Source of the DNA: Paulownia fortunei
Taxonomy: Eukaryota > Streptophyta > Magnoliopsida > Lamiales > Paulowniaceae
Length of the DNA stretch: 64,000 nucleotides
Direction of reading: 5' to 3'
NCBI GenBank assembly: GCA_019321725.1
Contig: CM033121.1
Coordinates: 3,596,001 to 3,660,000, forward strand
Below the pieces are notes generated by a model that ran no database searches, had not been told where the DNA came from, and saw nothing but the letters and a program-made list of their open reading frames with translations. The position numbers and the translations under genes were made by a program. The first letter of the stretch is position 1; every line of letters starts with the position of its first letter. Positions 11,301-23,790 of this stretch are shown in pieces.

Positions 11301-13447
11301 GCACTGTCCATTTCCAATACTAGACCGCCTAACCATGTGACCACGGGTAATTGCTTGAAATTTGACAATACCTTGCATACAAAATAATGTTGCAACAGCC
11401 TGTCTTCGAACCAAACGACCACGAACAACAGCTTGCAGACTTATGATGCCCTTAAGAGTTCGAAACGAACGGCGAGCCTTTGAAGTTATCAAATAGGCAA
11501 ACCTATAAGTAAACCTCTAACCACAAGCAAAATGATGTAGAAATTCATACATGAAAAGGAGGTTATTTAACAAAAAATGTTATGATGAAACTTGCACAAT
11601 GAGGGAAAGAAAATAGTGAAGAATAAGAAGATTAAGAAACACACAAGTTTATGTGATTCGACTGAATGAGCCTGCGTCCATATGCAGAGACAATAAATCC
11701 AACAAAAATAGGAAATAACATACTTTCGCATCCCTTCTCACCCAAATCCTCTCAACTGCAAGTCTCTCTCTTCCCTAGATAAAACTCCCTCAAAACTTAG
11801 TTAGAACTCCATATATAACCATCACTTTTTTCAATTTAAAATCATGTGAAACATAAATGGGGAACAGGTATCAAAATTCTGTGGAGTAGCCTATTCTAAA
11901 CTTTAAGTAAGTTTCCAACCATATAGTGAATCTTAAAATGAATGAAATCATGTACATCATAGAAACTTGTTCAGGCGTGATTTTAGAGTATAGTATACCA
12001 ATATTCATGTCAACATCTTTCAAACCCCACAAGATCTCATGTTTCTAGCAAAGTTTAAAAATTAAATTGGTGTAGATCCTAAAATAAATGATCCAGAAAG
12101 CATAAAATTCAAAGGGGATAGGCATTTCAATACATCTGAATGTGAACTAAGATTCAAGCCAGAACAGTTTACAAGATCCATAAAGAAATTTACCAAGCAC
12201 AGTAGTAATACAGAGACTAGCACCAATTACCTGATAACTCCTAAATGAGGCTTGCACAACTGTAGCAGCTTGCTCAAGCCTAATCTTCTCTGGATCATTT
12301 GGTAGACCAGGATCTGATGGCATATCTCCATCTTGCTTTGTGGACGAGGATACTAGCCCGTCACTTGCCAATTTTGCAGCCTCTCCCTTGTCAGAGCTTG
12401 AGTTATCTATTCTATCGGCAACAGTACTAGGAACTGGATTGGAAATTAATGGTGCATCAACTATTAAAGTGGATATGGGTTCCTTGCAGGAAACTCGAGC
12501 TGGTTTCTCGCTTGCAGATTTCTTCATGTATAATTGACAAGAAATTATTGTAAGACTTCCGGAAATTTACAAATCACCAACATATCAACGAGTGAAAAAT
12601 TAATGCCAAGTAGTTACATGGCTTATTCTTTTTGTATTGCATATTGAGCTAACAAATTAGTCCATTTAAAATTATCATAAAGAATCACATTAACATTAGA
12701 GAACAAATACTTATGCCTCGTAATGCAACCATCACAAAATAATCATTCATAATCTGACATAACAGCACAACCTGTAACATTCATTCAACCACCTTAGGAG
12801 TACACAGACATTGTTTTTGCATGCACTCAGAGAGCTTGCATGTTCGTGGCAAGAAAGTGCTCCTAAACTGGTTACAAGTTTACAAGATGCAGAAATTATA
12901 AAATGATCTTTCAAAAGTTTTAAGTTGCTGGCCGAATCAGTTCCTAGGGGTTAATTAACAGGCCACTCTGTGAGTAACTTATCTCAGGATATATGATTTT
13001 CTCGTATGTTTCCATCTAAAACATCTGCCATGGTTCATTCTGTTCAAGATTCTTTTCTGGTAGGATCGCAAGAGAAGGTATGAATAGATTAGGTTTTAGC
13101 CAAAAAAAACCATTACACAGATAACAGATAGCTTTAGATTCTAAAAAGAGCAGGAAATAAGCTGATGCATCTAGTTAGTACAATCATGTTGAAGAAAGAT
13201 TCAAGAAAAAATTCGATGGAATCCAAATGATCACATCCAAGAAAATGATATGCCTGTCCATGTAATGTCTCGACACTCATGTATACTGAGAGAGAGAGAG
13301 AGACAATAGTTACAACCAAAGAAAACCAAAGATGGAAGAGACTTAATGGAAACTTACAGAAAGTTCTCTTCCTTGAGACAAAATAGACTTGGATGTCTTT
13401 TTGCCAAAAAGAATGCCTTTGATCCATTTTCCTGGAGACTTTCCCAT
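8372..13447 (-). CDS. IQD calmodulin-binding scaffold (IQD28-31 clade)
   Basis: Six coding exons (13447-13358, 12521-12231, 11477-11277, 11143-11066, 10568-9572, 8403-8372) give 562 residues with every phase consistent. The start MGKSPGKWIKGILFGKK is diagnostic of this clade. IQ motifs follow at about residues 113-185 (AATVVQASFRSYQ, then SLQAVVRGRLVRRQAV, then KFQAITRGHMVRR). The C-terminal part holds the basic serine-rich DUF4005 region (RRHSLPSS, SSSPRVHRLVQ). The protein ends VIQVDWKR on a 32-nt terminal exon, which I chose because the continuous frame past 9572 ignores a GGTAAGAG donor. IQD proteins bind calmodulin and associate with microtubules and membranes. A 5'-UTR intron probably runs from about 13487 to 15480, because ATTACAG and a GAGGTGAGT donor lie at those edges. 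Confidence 0.9.
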
Positions 13448-15900
13448 CTTGACAAGACTGATATCATACAAACTTAGACTAGGAAACCTGTAATATTCCA
13501 AACAATTAAAATCTCAAAAATAGAAAGTAAAAACTGAACCAATCAAATAAGTTAAAGTAGACATATCGACTTAAACATAAAGTATTTAGTTAGTAGTGCA
13601 ATTAAGCTTTTGACAAGGGTCAATCAATGATGAGTTGATCTTGAAATGACTATTTCAGAGAATCAATTTGAGGTTATGCCTGACAAGTTGAAAATATAGC
13701 TGCTAATTTGTGAAGACAACCAAGGGCACGACTAAGGAGGAAGCGAAAGATCTGGATGTGGTTATGTTGACATAAAAAGAAAAAGCACAGTAAAGATTAG
13801 TTGCAATGCATTTCGGAAAGGAAAGGAGTCAAAACTAGATTTTCAATGTTATTAAATATACATGTGAAGGATTTCTAACCACACTGAGAATCACTGCAGG
13901 ATTATCCAGTGAGTTCTGATAACCCCAAGAACACACCAACAGTCAGCTTCATATATAGAGTTTTTAGTTTCAAATGAGGTTATGTCAACTAAGAATATAC
14001 ATAATGAGCTCCAGTACAGCAGGCTTTTTGAGGACAATGTTATTCTAGTGCAGGAGTTAAACAGGAAAATTATTTGGAAAAAATATCCAGAACCAACAGG
14101 ATTTGAAATCAGATAAAGCACTGCTAAGTAATGGATATAAGTTTAGTTAGCACAGAAGTACGTAAGAAGATGCACAGAAATTCAGGGACACTAGACTTCT
14201 GGAAATGACCGCTCTTACTGGTTGAACTCAATCATAAAGAACAGGATATCAGGGGATGAAGGCATTGAAAGGATTATGGTTAGGCAAAGTGGATGAACAT
14301 GCATAGGCCTTTGGTCAATTGATAAATTTTCTATATGATAGAGTGAATTTTTACGACTACAATTAGCCCTATGATTAGACCATTGGCAACAATTAGCCCT
14401 ATGATTAGACCATTGGCGACAATTAGGCCTATGATTAGATCATTGACGCATATTGGATCAAAAATTAAGCTGCTAAGAAATATTGCATATGCTAAGCATA
14501 GCTGAGATTAGTCTGTTGAACAAAAAATTTCCAACAAACCAAATGTAGTATGCAAAGACAGCATTTATATGCTTGCAGTTACGAATGAGCTAATTCATGA
14601 GTAATTTAAGATAAAACCAAAGCTTAATTGCTAGAGAACCATATCGGCAATTCAACATAGTCCGAGATGAATGCACTAGAAAATTTTATCAAATACTATA
14701 ATCAGTAACTGAGATGGGAGATCCAACTAATACATGTAATGCCTTATGAAACAAAACGATCCATGCAGACGGCACAACCAAATGTTGAGTTGAGGCAGAT
14801 CAAATTAAGCAAGTTGTCAAAGCATAATAGATGCACCTAAGAGGTTATGGCTATTCCTTATACAACCCCCTTACAATCATCAAGACCGACAAAGGTTTAG
14901 CAAAACCAAAAATAATTAGAAGAGGAGCATCAGAAAACATCAACAGCATTGTACTCATGCTTAATGCTTCTAGTTTGACTTGTCCCTTATGCAAACAAAG
15001 TTCTTCAACAGTTACAGTATTATGAAACCACATAATGCAATAAATCTCGAACTGGCTATAGCTTCATTTATTTGTTGAGCCACTTTGGTAGCATGTTTAT
15101 TGAGAGATCCCAAAACTTTCATACGCAGAATCCAACTTCTTGAACAAAACTTCCCCCATCTACGGAAGCAAGCCACCAAATAAAAATTGATAAAATAATC
15201 TCTACTAATCTCAAAACTTACACCAATATTACTTAAAAAAAGAGTAAAAAAGAAAATACATAATAACATCCACATTAGACTTTTCATGACAAAAGGCATT
15301 ATAAGCTAGAATTTGAGCTCCACAAATGTTTGCCATTGCTGGTAACTAAAGATAACTACTGAAAACCAACGCAGAAACTTAGCTAAAAAGTTCGAATTAA
15401 AAATCGAAACCCATAAAGAATCTGCACAAAACACTACAAATAACTGTTGTCAATTACGATTTTGAGTAGATCTTCAACTCACCTCAAGTAAAACCCGAAC
15501 TACTTCAAAACCCATAAATCATATTCACCTGTCAAACAAAACAAAAAGAAACAAGAAAAAATAACAATAAAGATTCAGTCTTTCAGAGATCTGAAAATGG
15601 GTTCGCGATTGTTTGCTCAGTATGTGTATGCGACTCTGTATTTGAGCAATGCATGCGTGTGTGAAAAACACAGTAAAAATTATACAAATGGAAATGTGAT
15701 ATAGCATATGCAGTGTAATTATACCATATAACAGTTCTGCATTTCCATATGGCAAGAAAAAGAAAACACCTGAAAAATTACTAATTTATATTGTATTTAA
15801 ATTTCGTTCCTTCCCTTTTTTTCTATTTTTTTTTATTTTTATTTCTTGGGTTCCAATTTCTAGTACAGGCGCGGCGGGTGATTCGATGATGCGTCGCCGT
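13448..15900 (-). other. Probable 5'-UTR intron, leader and promoter of the IQD gene
   Basis: There is no coding exon here. An acceptor (minus ATATTACAG) precedes a short leader before the ATG at 13447, and a donor (minus TTGAGGTGAGTT) lies near 15480, so the first non-coding exon is probably 15480-15800. The GC-richer patch at 15865-15905 would sit at the promoter. A three-copy 30-bp minisatellite lies inside the intron. Confidence 0.45.
14361..14450 (+). repeat. 30-bp minisatellite, three copies
   Basis: The unit AATTAGCCCTATGATTAGAC plus CATTGGCRAC occurs three times with a few substitutions in the third copy. It lies in the presumed 5'-UTR intron of the IQD gene. Confidence 0.9.
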
Positions 15901-18900
15901 GTTTGATTTTTAAACCCCTACTTGAAATTGAAAAGATAAGAGAGGAATTAATGTGGTTTTGTGAAATGCCCTCTTTATCAAGGTTACCTGTATTATCAAT
16001 TTTGGCGTTATCAATGTATGTTGCAAGATAAATATTTTTATATTTATTATTTTAAATAAAAAGTATGAAAATAGATAATTAGTAGTTATATATTTACATA
16101 CAAGAGATAAATATAATCTTTTGCAAAAAAAAAAAAAGAAAGAATGATTGTTTAGATATAAGATATAATTATCTTTTTTTTTTTTTTTAAAGACAGACCA
16201 CGTAGAGGGATAATTAGACTAGTCTCGTCAATAATATATAAGCAATAATCAATTTGGTGGAATCTTGATTTTTGGATAAAACTAAGAAACTATAATAGCA
16301 TATATAACTAAAATATATAATTTTTTTAATTATATCATCAATTACTTTGAATTTTAAATGAAGATAAAAAATAGTTTTTATAAGTTTTCAATGGTGGAAA
16401 ATAATAGAATGGAGAATAAGAATATCCACATGGAAAACTATGACTACATGCAAATGGTTTCAACAAATTATTGTTCTACTTATTTTCTAGACAATGGTTC
16501 ATTTTATGAAAAAATGCATAGTCTACAAAACACAACTTTTGCTGTAAGTACAAAGTAGCAAGTTTTGACCATGATGCATGGTCCTAGTTTGAAAAATATT
16601 TCCTAAGGCTCCATATTTTTTACTAATATTTTATTTTTTATTTGACTTTTAACAATCGAAAGTAATAATATTTAAAATCTTAAAAGTGAAAATATCGGGC
16701 AAAATATATATATATATATATATTTGTAAATTTATGTGGAGAGAGAATGAGAGACATAAGAGAAAAAAAAAAAAAAAGACTGTTGAAATATACGAAAAGC
16801 ATATGAAAGGTACCACGTTCATCTTGTAATTGGCTATAACTAATCATGGACAAATAACAACAGAAAATACCAAGAAAATCATATAATAATGGCATAAAGT
16901 ACCAAGATAATTCTTTCAAGTGATTTAATCCGCTTTGCCTTTAGCTTGCATTTCATAAAACAATTATAAGAGAAATGGCAATCGTTGGCGGGTCTGTAAA
17001 TTTGTAGGGACAACCCAGCCCAGAAAGCAATATATGGGGGCTAGGCTAAGACCCAGTTGATGGGCATGAGATCCAGGGCCTGGTCGCTATAAGTCATAAG
17101 GTGGGTCTGGGCAAGGTCCAACACTCAGGTCCAATTTGTTGTTTCTTTGCATCTTCGTTCCCCAAAACTCTAGAATAGGCCGAGGGACCTTTGGAGGGGC
17201 CAAAACGGGTTGAGAAGATAAAAGTATGAATCAAAGAATAGTGCCATGGAGAAGCTAAGGGTGGAATTAAGGGTGGGCAATTGGATTTGAATTTTCGGAT
17301 ACCGATCCGACCCGATTGTTTTTTTTTTCTTAAAAAAATGGTATCGCTCGATACCCGATTACTTTTAATCAAGTTGGTTTTCAGATGGAAATTTTTCTAC
17401 CCGAAAATTCGATCGAATAACTGAATTTTAAAAAAAAAGATAGAAAAAGGGTTAGGGGCCAGGGGCTTCTAGGGTTTCATTTTCATTTGCATTTCTATCA
17501 AAAAAAAAAAAAAAATCTCCCTCATTTCCCTCTCTCTCCACTCTTTCTTTTCTTTCTAAGCATTTCTTTTTTTTTAGACTTAAATCTTCACCCTCGCACA
17601 GTATTAAAAAGAATTTGGAGCTTAACGAGCATGATGTTGAAAGTTGAGCGGCACACTTTTTGTGTGGGGAAACAATTTTGTAATTTTATTGCATTTGACA
17701 TTTTCATAAATTTTATCATCTTCATTTATTTCTATATTTTTAAAATGTTATTTGTCTTTTACAATTCTACTTGCTAATCTAAATGGTGATGATTAATGAA
17801 TGAGTAACTATATTCAGTGCAGTAAAACTGCCAAAAAAAAAAAAAACAAACCCGACCTATCGAGTACCCAAAATTTTTGGATTGATGTTAAGTAGCATTT
17901 TATGTTACCCGACAAATTGGATACCCAATCAAACTACTCGACCCAATGCCCACCCTCTAGGTGAAATTTTGCCTCCACTTCCACGACTTTTAGAACATCT
18001 TATTTTACCTCAACATAAATGAAAATAACAAAAACTCCTCAAATATGTTTGCATTATTTAAGAATATGGATTCAAAGATGTCAAATTTGTAATAATAAAT
18101 TTGATGCATTTATTTTGACAACTTTTGTATTCATTGAGTCTCTATATTAATATTAAGATTTTGATTGTGATGGTGGACTTTAAATTCGATAAAAATTTGG
18201 ATTTTTTTAATTCTTTCCATAGCTTATGTTCTGTAAAGTTGTTTAAAAGTTTATAATATGTTGTAGAGTACTTGTTAAAAATTTTAAAAAAATGAGTTTA
18301 TAAGTTCTAAAAATAAAATGTTAGTAACTTATAAACCCTTTAAAAAAAATTAAAAAGTTCAGTTAATTGGATCTTGTAAATGATAGGATTGCCGTTATTA
18401 ACATTTTATAAATATCATGATAGTATTTTATTCAATACTTTAAAAGTTTATTTTTAAAATTAGATCTAGCATTAAAAAATCTAATAAACCTAGAAGATTA
18501 TTTAATATTTGAAATAAGCTTGTTCATTGTAAATCCATATATACACTAATGCTTAAAGTTGTCTCCCTTGGTCCGAAGGCATAGATTTGCACCCAAGAAA
18601 TGCATAGTGCAAAACCCCACACCTCTTTAACTCAACTTGGCTTTCTTTTTGGGCTAAGGCTGCCCCAAATTCAGGCATAGACAAAAGTTACTTGGGCAAT
18701 AGGGAGGAAATTGTTATGCCTCCTAAAAAAAGGACCTAAATTGAGTGTTTTTTAAGACATTGAAGAAGGAAACCTATAATTCAAAACAATAATATAAGTT
18801 TGGTATTGAATTATCATTAAATATGATTAGACTTGCAATTAATCCTACATAGAGGTGGCTCTCCTCTAACTCAACACAAATTTGGAAATGACAGAATAAT

Positions 18901-21900
18901 TAAGAACCTTAGGTGAGATTATTTGTCACTAAGTAGAGTCCAATGCCAACTAATGCCAATTAATGTATAGATAAAACAACAATTTATGGGCTAGGTGTGC
19001 ATTTATGTCTAGTATTTGAAATTATGAAAAAAAAAAAAAAAACTTGAGAACCAAAAATGAATCATATTAATTGGAAAAAAAATTGCCCACAAATATTATT
19101 TATTGTAATAAACTAAATCGACATGAATATTTGTTTTTTAATGATGAATTGCGACCACATAGCAATCTTGTACGAACCCCATTTTAATTTTGCATGTGTT
19201 TTTCATATATTAACTTAAGTCGATTAGACATAGTTGAAGTGGTAAAAATCTTAACGTTTTTAACAATTTATTTATGTTTTTCCCCTTGAGAGCAATTAGC
19301 ATTCAACAAAGTGTGATATCAAATACTAAAACTAGTAGGTTTAGGCAATAATTTCTTGGATTATTTATAGGGAACCCACTGAACAAGCTTAGGCTATATG
19401 GGCTTTAGTGTAGAGTGAGAGAATCTAGAGTCTCCAAAAATAAAAAATGAAAAATTGAAACTATCTTCACATAAAAATTCAACAAAAAATTTGTTTGACT
19501 TGGATCTGCATTGTCATGTTGACTTAAGGCTGATTATCTATTGTATCTCTGACATAATATATTAGGGAAGACAAGAGACAAGCAAAGTAAAACTGAGAAT
19601 CTCTATGCATGAGCAATTAAGCTGATTGGTTTGGTCAATAACTTTTTTAAGTAGATTATGGGTTGAAGTTGTTGTTATTTGAATCAATATTTTTATAGTT
19701 GAATGGATGATCTTATTAATTATTAACAATTGGATCGATTTAATAAAAATTAATTATATTTTTTTATTTTATTATATAAAATAATAATATGATAGATTAA
19801 TTGTTATGTAATATATTTTAAATATAAAAATAAATAAATAACTATATGAAAAATATATATAATAAAACATAAAATTTAAATAATCACATAAATATAATAA
19901 AATATTAAATTTAAATTTTTTAAAAAAATTAAAAATAATTTTTTTTAAAAAAATAAAACCGATCAAATCAGTTTTGATCGATTTGACCGATTGTTGACCA
20001 GTCAAACGGTTGAATGGGGCTAATCGGATCGGACTGACCTTTGATTTCAGATTGAATATGTTAAATCGATCAATTCGATCTGATTTTAAAAATATTAGTA
20101 GTTTATGAAAGAATACAAAAGTTTTAAAAATAAGATCAGTACTGACAAATTACCGTGTTAAATGATAGTTACGACTTAAATTAAATATTTTATAATTATA
20201 CTTAGATCAAAATATTTTCATAAAAATAATATTCTCGAGTTTACAATATGGTATACACATGTGTTTAAGTTTGTTAAACCTAAAGCATGTACTCTCTCTT
20301 TTTTTAAAAATTAAGGTCTAATTTGATTAACACGAAGTTTTAAATAAGAGTTATTATTTTTTAATTAAGAAGATAATTTTGGAAAAAAAATCTCATGTTC
20401 AGAAAATAAAAATTTATTTTGAAATATTTAAAATATGATAAAAATAATAAATTTGGAATAAATAAATATTATATTATTTATTGGAGCTGCCCTTGTCCCT
20501 TATGCATTCGGTGAACATAGCTGCCCACACAGGGTAGATGTGTATTTGTCTGTGATGTACTCAACTTGTCTAATAACATATCTTTCTTCCATAGATAGAA
20601 TTATTCTAATGTATTGGGATTTGGGGACAAAATTTATGATTTGGTACTACTTATTCAACGTTAATACTATTATTTTTCTTTTGATTGACATGTGATCTGC
20701 TATATTTAAATTACCTAGTTCAATTTAATATTTAATATTTTATTTAATTTTATAAATATTTACTAAGTATATATAATTCACATCAAATATATATTTAAAA
20801 AAATATTTTAAATAGTTGGACATATGTGAAATATAGGATACAACAATTGAGGCAGACAACGGACAAACTAAAGACCAAGCAAAGACAAACTCAAACAACA
20901 CAATTCTACACACTCAGAATAATACATCCAAGAACAAGTTGAAACTCATAAACTGAACATTGACATTACGAACACACAGAATATTTCAGTGTTCATCGCT
21001 GTGAAATTTTGTTTTTATGTTGTTGAATAGAGAATATTTTGTCTCCTACAACAAAAGGAAAGAGACAAAAAAAAAAAGAAAAAAGAAAAAAGAAAAAAGA
21101 AAAACAAAGGCCCTTTGATAAAATAGATAATATTATATAAGCCCAACTCCAAAAAGCTGGATATTTTAGGGTATTAGGTAGTTGTAACACATCAATCAAG
21201 TATGAGATGAGTGGGTTTCCCCCTTTTTGGTGCACCAAGGTTGAGACTTGAGAGATCACAGTATCACACCCCACCGACACTACTTCTTGACGTACGCCAC
21301 CTTTTGTTCTCTTGATGATTCTTTTGGAAATTCAAGGAATTGCAATCAATTTTAATTTCAATAGTTTCAATATTTTTAAAAATCAAAACACAACATTTTA
21401 ATACCGAAATTATAAAATTATTTTCATTCCTCCCAAAATATCATTCTTATATATACATATGTATTTATAAAATATATATTCAAATCAATCTTACCAAAAA
21501 AAAAATATATATTTACATCATTCAATTATTATATTAATTTTAAAATAATATATAATAATATAAAACAATGATGTTACACTACTAACCAGAAAATAAATGA
21601 TATTTACAGTAAAAATTATCTCATTTAAAAATAAAACCAAACGTAAATCACAAATCACGATATTTTCAAACAATAAATCTTCTTATTATTTTCCATAAAA
21701 ACATTGAAATTGAAACTGAATTGAAACCTTAATGAGATGAGTTATAAGCTTTTTTTTTTTTTTTTTTTTTGTGTGGAAGCCCACCAATCCTCTACCCTCA
21801 TTTAATTTGTTTCTCATATTTCTACCTGATATTGGTGTCATATATTTTCGCATATAAGTATAAAATTCAATATAGATATGTCCTAACCTGTTACCACATA

Positions 21901-23790
21901 ACGTCAGAAACTTATTAATGCAACAAATGAACAATGCGAATTTATGAACTGTGTCTTTGATTTAAGTCTGTTGGCAGACCCTAGATTCAATCAAATTCCC
22001 CCTTTTCCTAGGCTACACCATGCAACATTAAATGGGGTTCTTAAATGAAAATGATAATGCTGTCTATGTAATTGTACTTGGGCTTGAAAATTTATTTCTC
22101 ATCTTTAGCCGTGCTTCAATGCTAGGAAAAATGAAAAATTAAAAAATTCTGTCAAACAATAACTCGATTGTTTCTTGAATGAAAAAAGTACAAAAATCAA
22201 CATTTATACGAGTGTATGCATTAGGACTTATATATAAACTCTAATTTTGGTGAGAATTGCAGACACTATCTCGCAATATTGCATAATCCATGGATGGACT
22301 TAGAAATATGGATGGAGTCGGAAAATTTACATGCGGGTGTGAGATTAAATTTTTTTCTTAAGAATAGTAGAAAATATTTTTTTTATTATGCATCTGACTA
22401 TTTTTTGTTGTCATTCAATGACATTTTTGTTGTAAATATTTAATTGTAGTATTTTGCTAATAATACTATAATTGATATTATTTACATTAAAAATGTGTCA
22501 TGACTTTATCATTAATAATAATAAAAAATAGTATGATATTTATTTTTTTAACTTTGTATGAAAAGACATGAAAATGGTATGGCGAAGACGACAATGACTG
22601 GCGAAAAATATTTTTATAAAAATTTGATTTAAAATTAATATTGATGATAAAATGTTATAATAAATATAAGTTAATGGTGTAAAATATTTAAAATTTATTT
22701 ATAGAAGATAAAATATAAAAATAATTAAATTTGAAGAAACAAAATACTTAATATTTTCTTTTGGAAGGTAACGAACTAAAATGATCAAATTTTATGAGAA
22801 TAAAGTATTATTTATTTAAAATTTATATTAAATTTAAAAATTTATGAAATTAAGAACATATAATTTCCCTACCAACTCCCGACTTCGTCGTCACAGATAC
22901 TACAAATCAGTGTGTCGGTCCCAGAGAGTGACAATCAATTATTTATGACAAATAAATCTAAGATATAATTAGAGTTGGATGTAACATTCTAATTGAAATT
23001 GAAAGCACCATTTGATATTGAGATCTCTAACTAATGATCCCATCAAAAAGGCTCAAGTTTTCACGGGAACCCCACCTGCCCCATTGGCTAGTGAACACTC
23101 TTCCACTACTTGCAAGTCCACCAAACTCCAATGGTCAAACCCCACGGATACCACCAAATGAAGCGTTTGCATTCAGAGCCCAATTGACTTTCTCATCACA
23201 ATCGTAAATAGTATGCAGAATCCACGGCTTCAACACCAACTGCATTTTAATATTGTTGCCCGCGCAGCGCAGGACCAGGAAAAAAAATTATATTAGTTTT
23301 CTGTATTTTTGTGCATAAACACAAAAAGAGAGTAAGATGCAGCTCCAATTGACTTTAACTTACATGGAAACTTCTCAGTTTCAGATCTCTGAATGAACCC
23401 TCTTGCAGTTTCTCAACCCACATTCAATTCTGCTCAACTTCTACCTGTTTTTTGGCAGAAAAATTTCCCTTTTTCTTTAATTTCTTTTTACTATTTTCTT
23501 ACAAAATTTCCCAGGAATTTGTTCATGTACAACTAGCAAGTTGCACACTAGGCAAAAGGTCAGCCACTTTATTACAAAGTCCCATTCTACTCATTTCATA
23601 CAATTATCAGAACCTTTTGCAGCACATTGATTTTAGACAATCCATGATCACATATTCTAACTTTATGGGATGCTCAGGTGAAATCCAAGCTATCCTTTTT
23701 CTATGATTGTCAAAGTTTTTCAGTTCATTTTCTTGAAGTTGCTCCACTTTATCACCTTCCAGTCATCAAGATTTTAACAGACTCGGAGAT
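15901..23790. other. Long AT-rich intergenic region
   Basis: No gene is supported over about 7.9 kb. It holds a hAT-like element (17269-17960), a (TA)n microsatellite (about 16703-16723), and a patch at 19960-20090 with recurring GATCGATTTGAC / AATCGGATCGG words that looks like a transposon fragment. Positions 23200-23790 would be the promoter and leader of the LRR gene. Confidence 0.5.
17269..17960. mobile_element. Non-autonomous hAT-like element (about 690 bp)
   Basis: The ends are inverted repeats: AAGGGTGGGCAATTGG on the left and CTAGAGGGTGGGCATTGGG on the reverse strand of the right. They are flanked directly by a nearly perfect 8-bp target duplication, GTGGAATT (17261-17268) and GTGAAATT (17961-17968). 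The subterminal regions repeat words such as ACCCGA, GATACC and TCGAATAAC. There is no transposase frame. The 8-bp duplication is typical of hAT elements. Confidence 0.6.
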
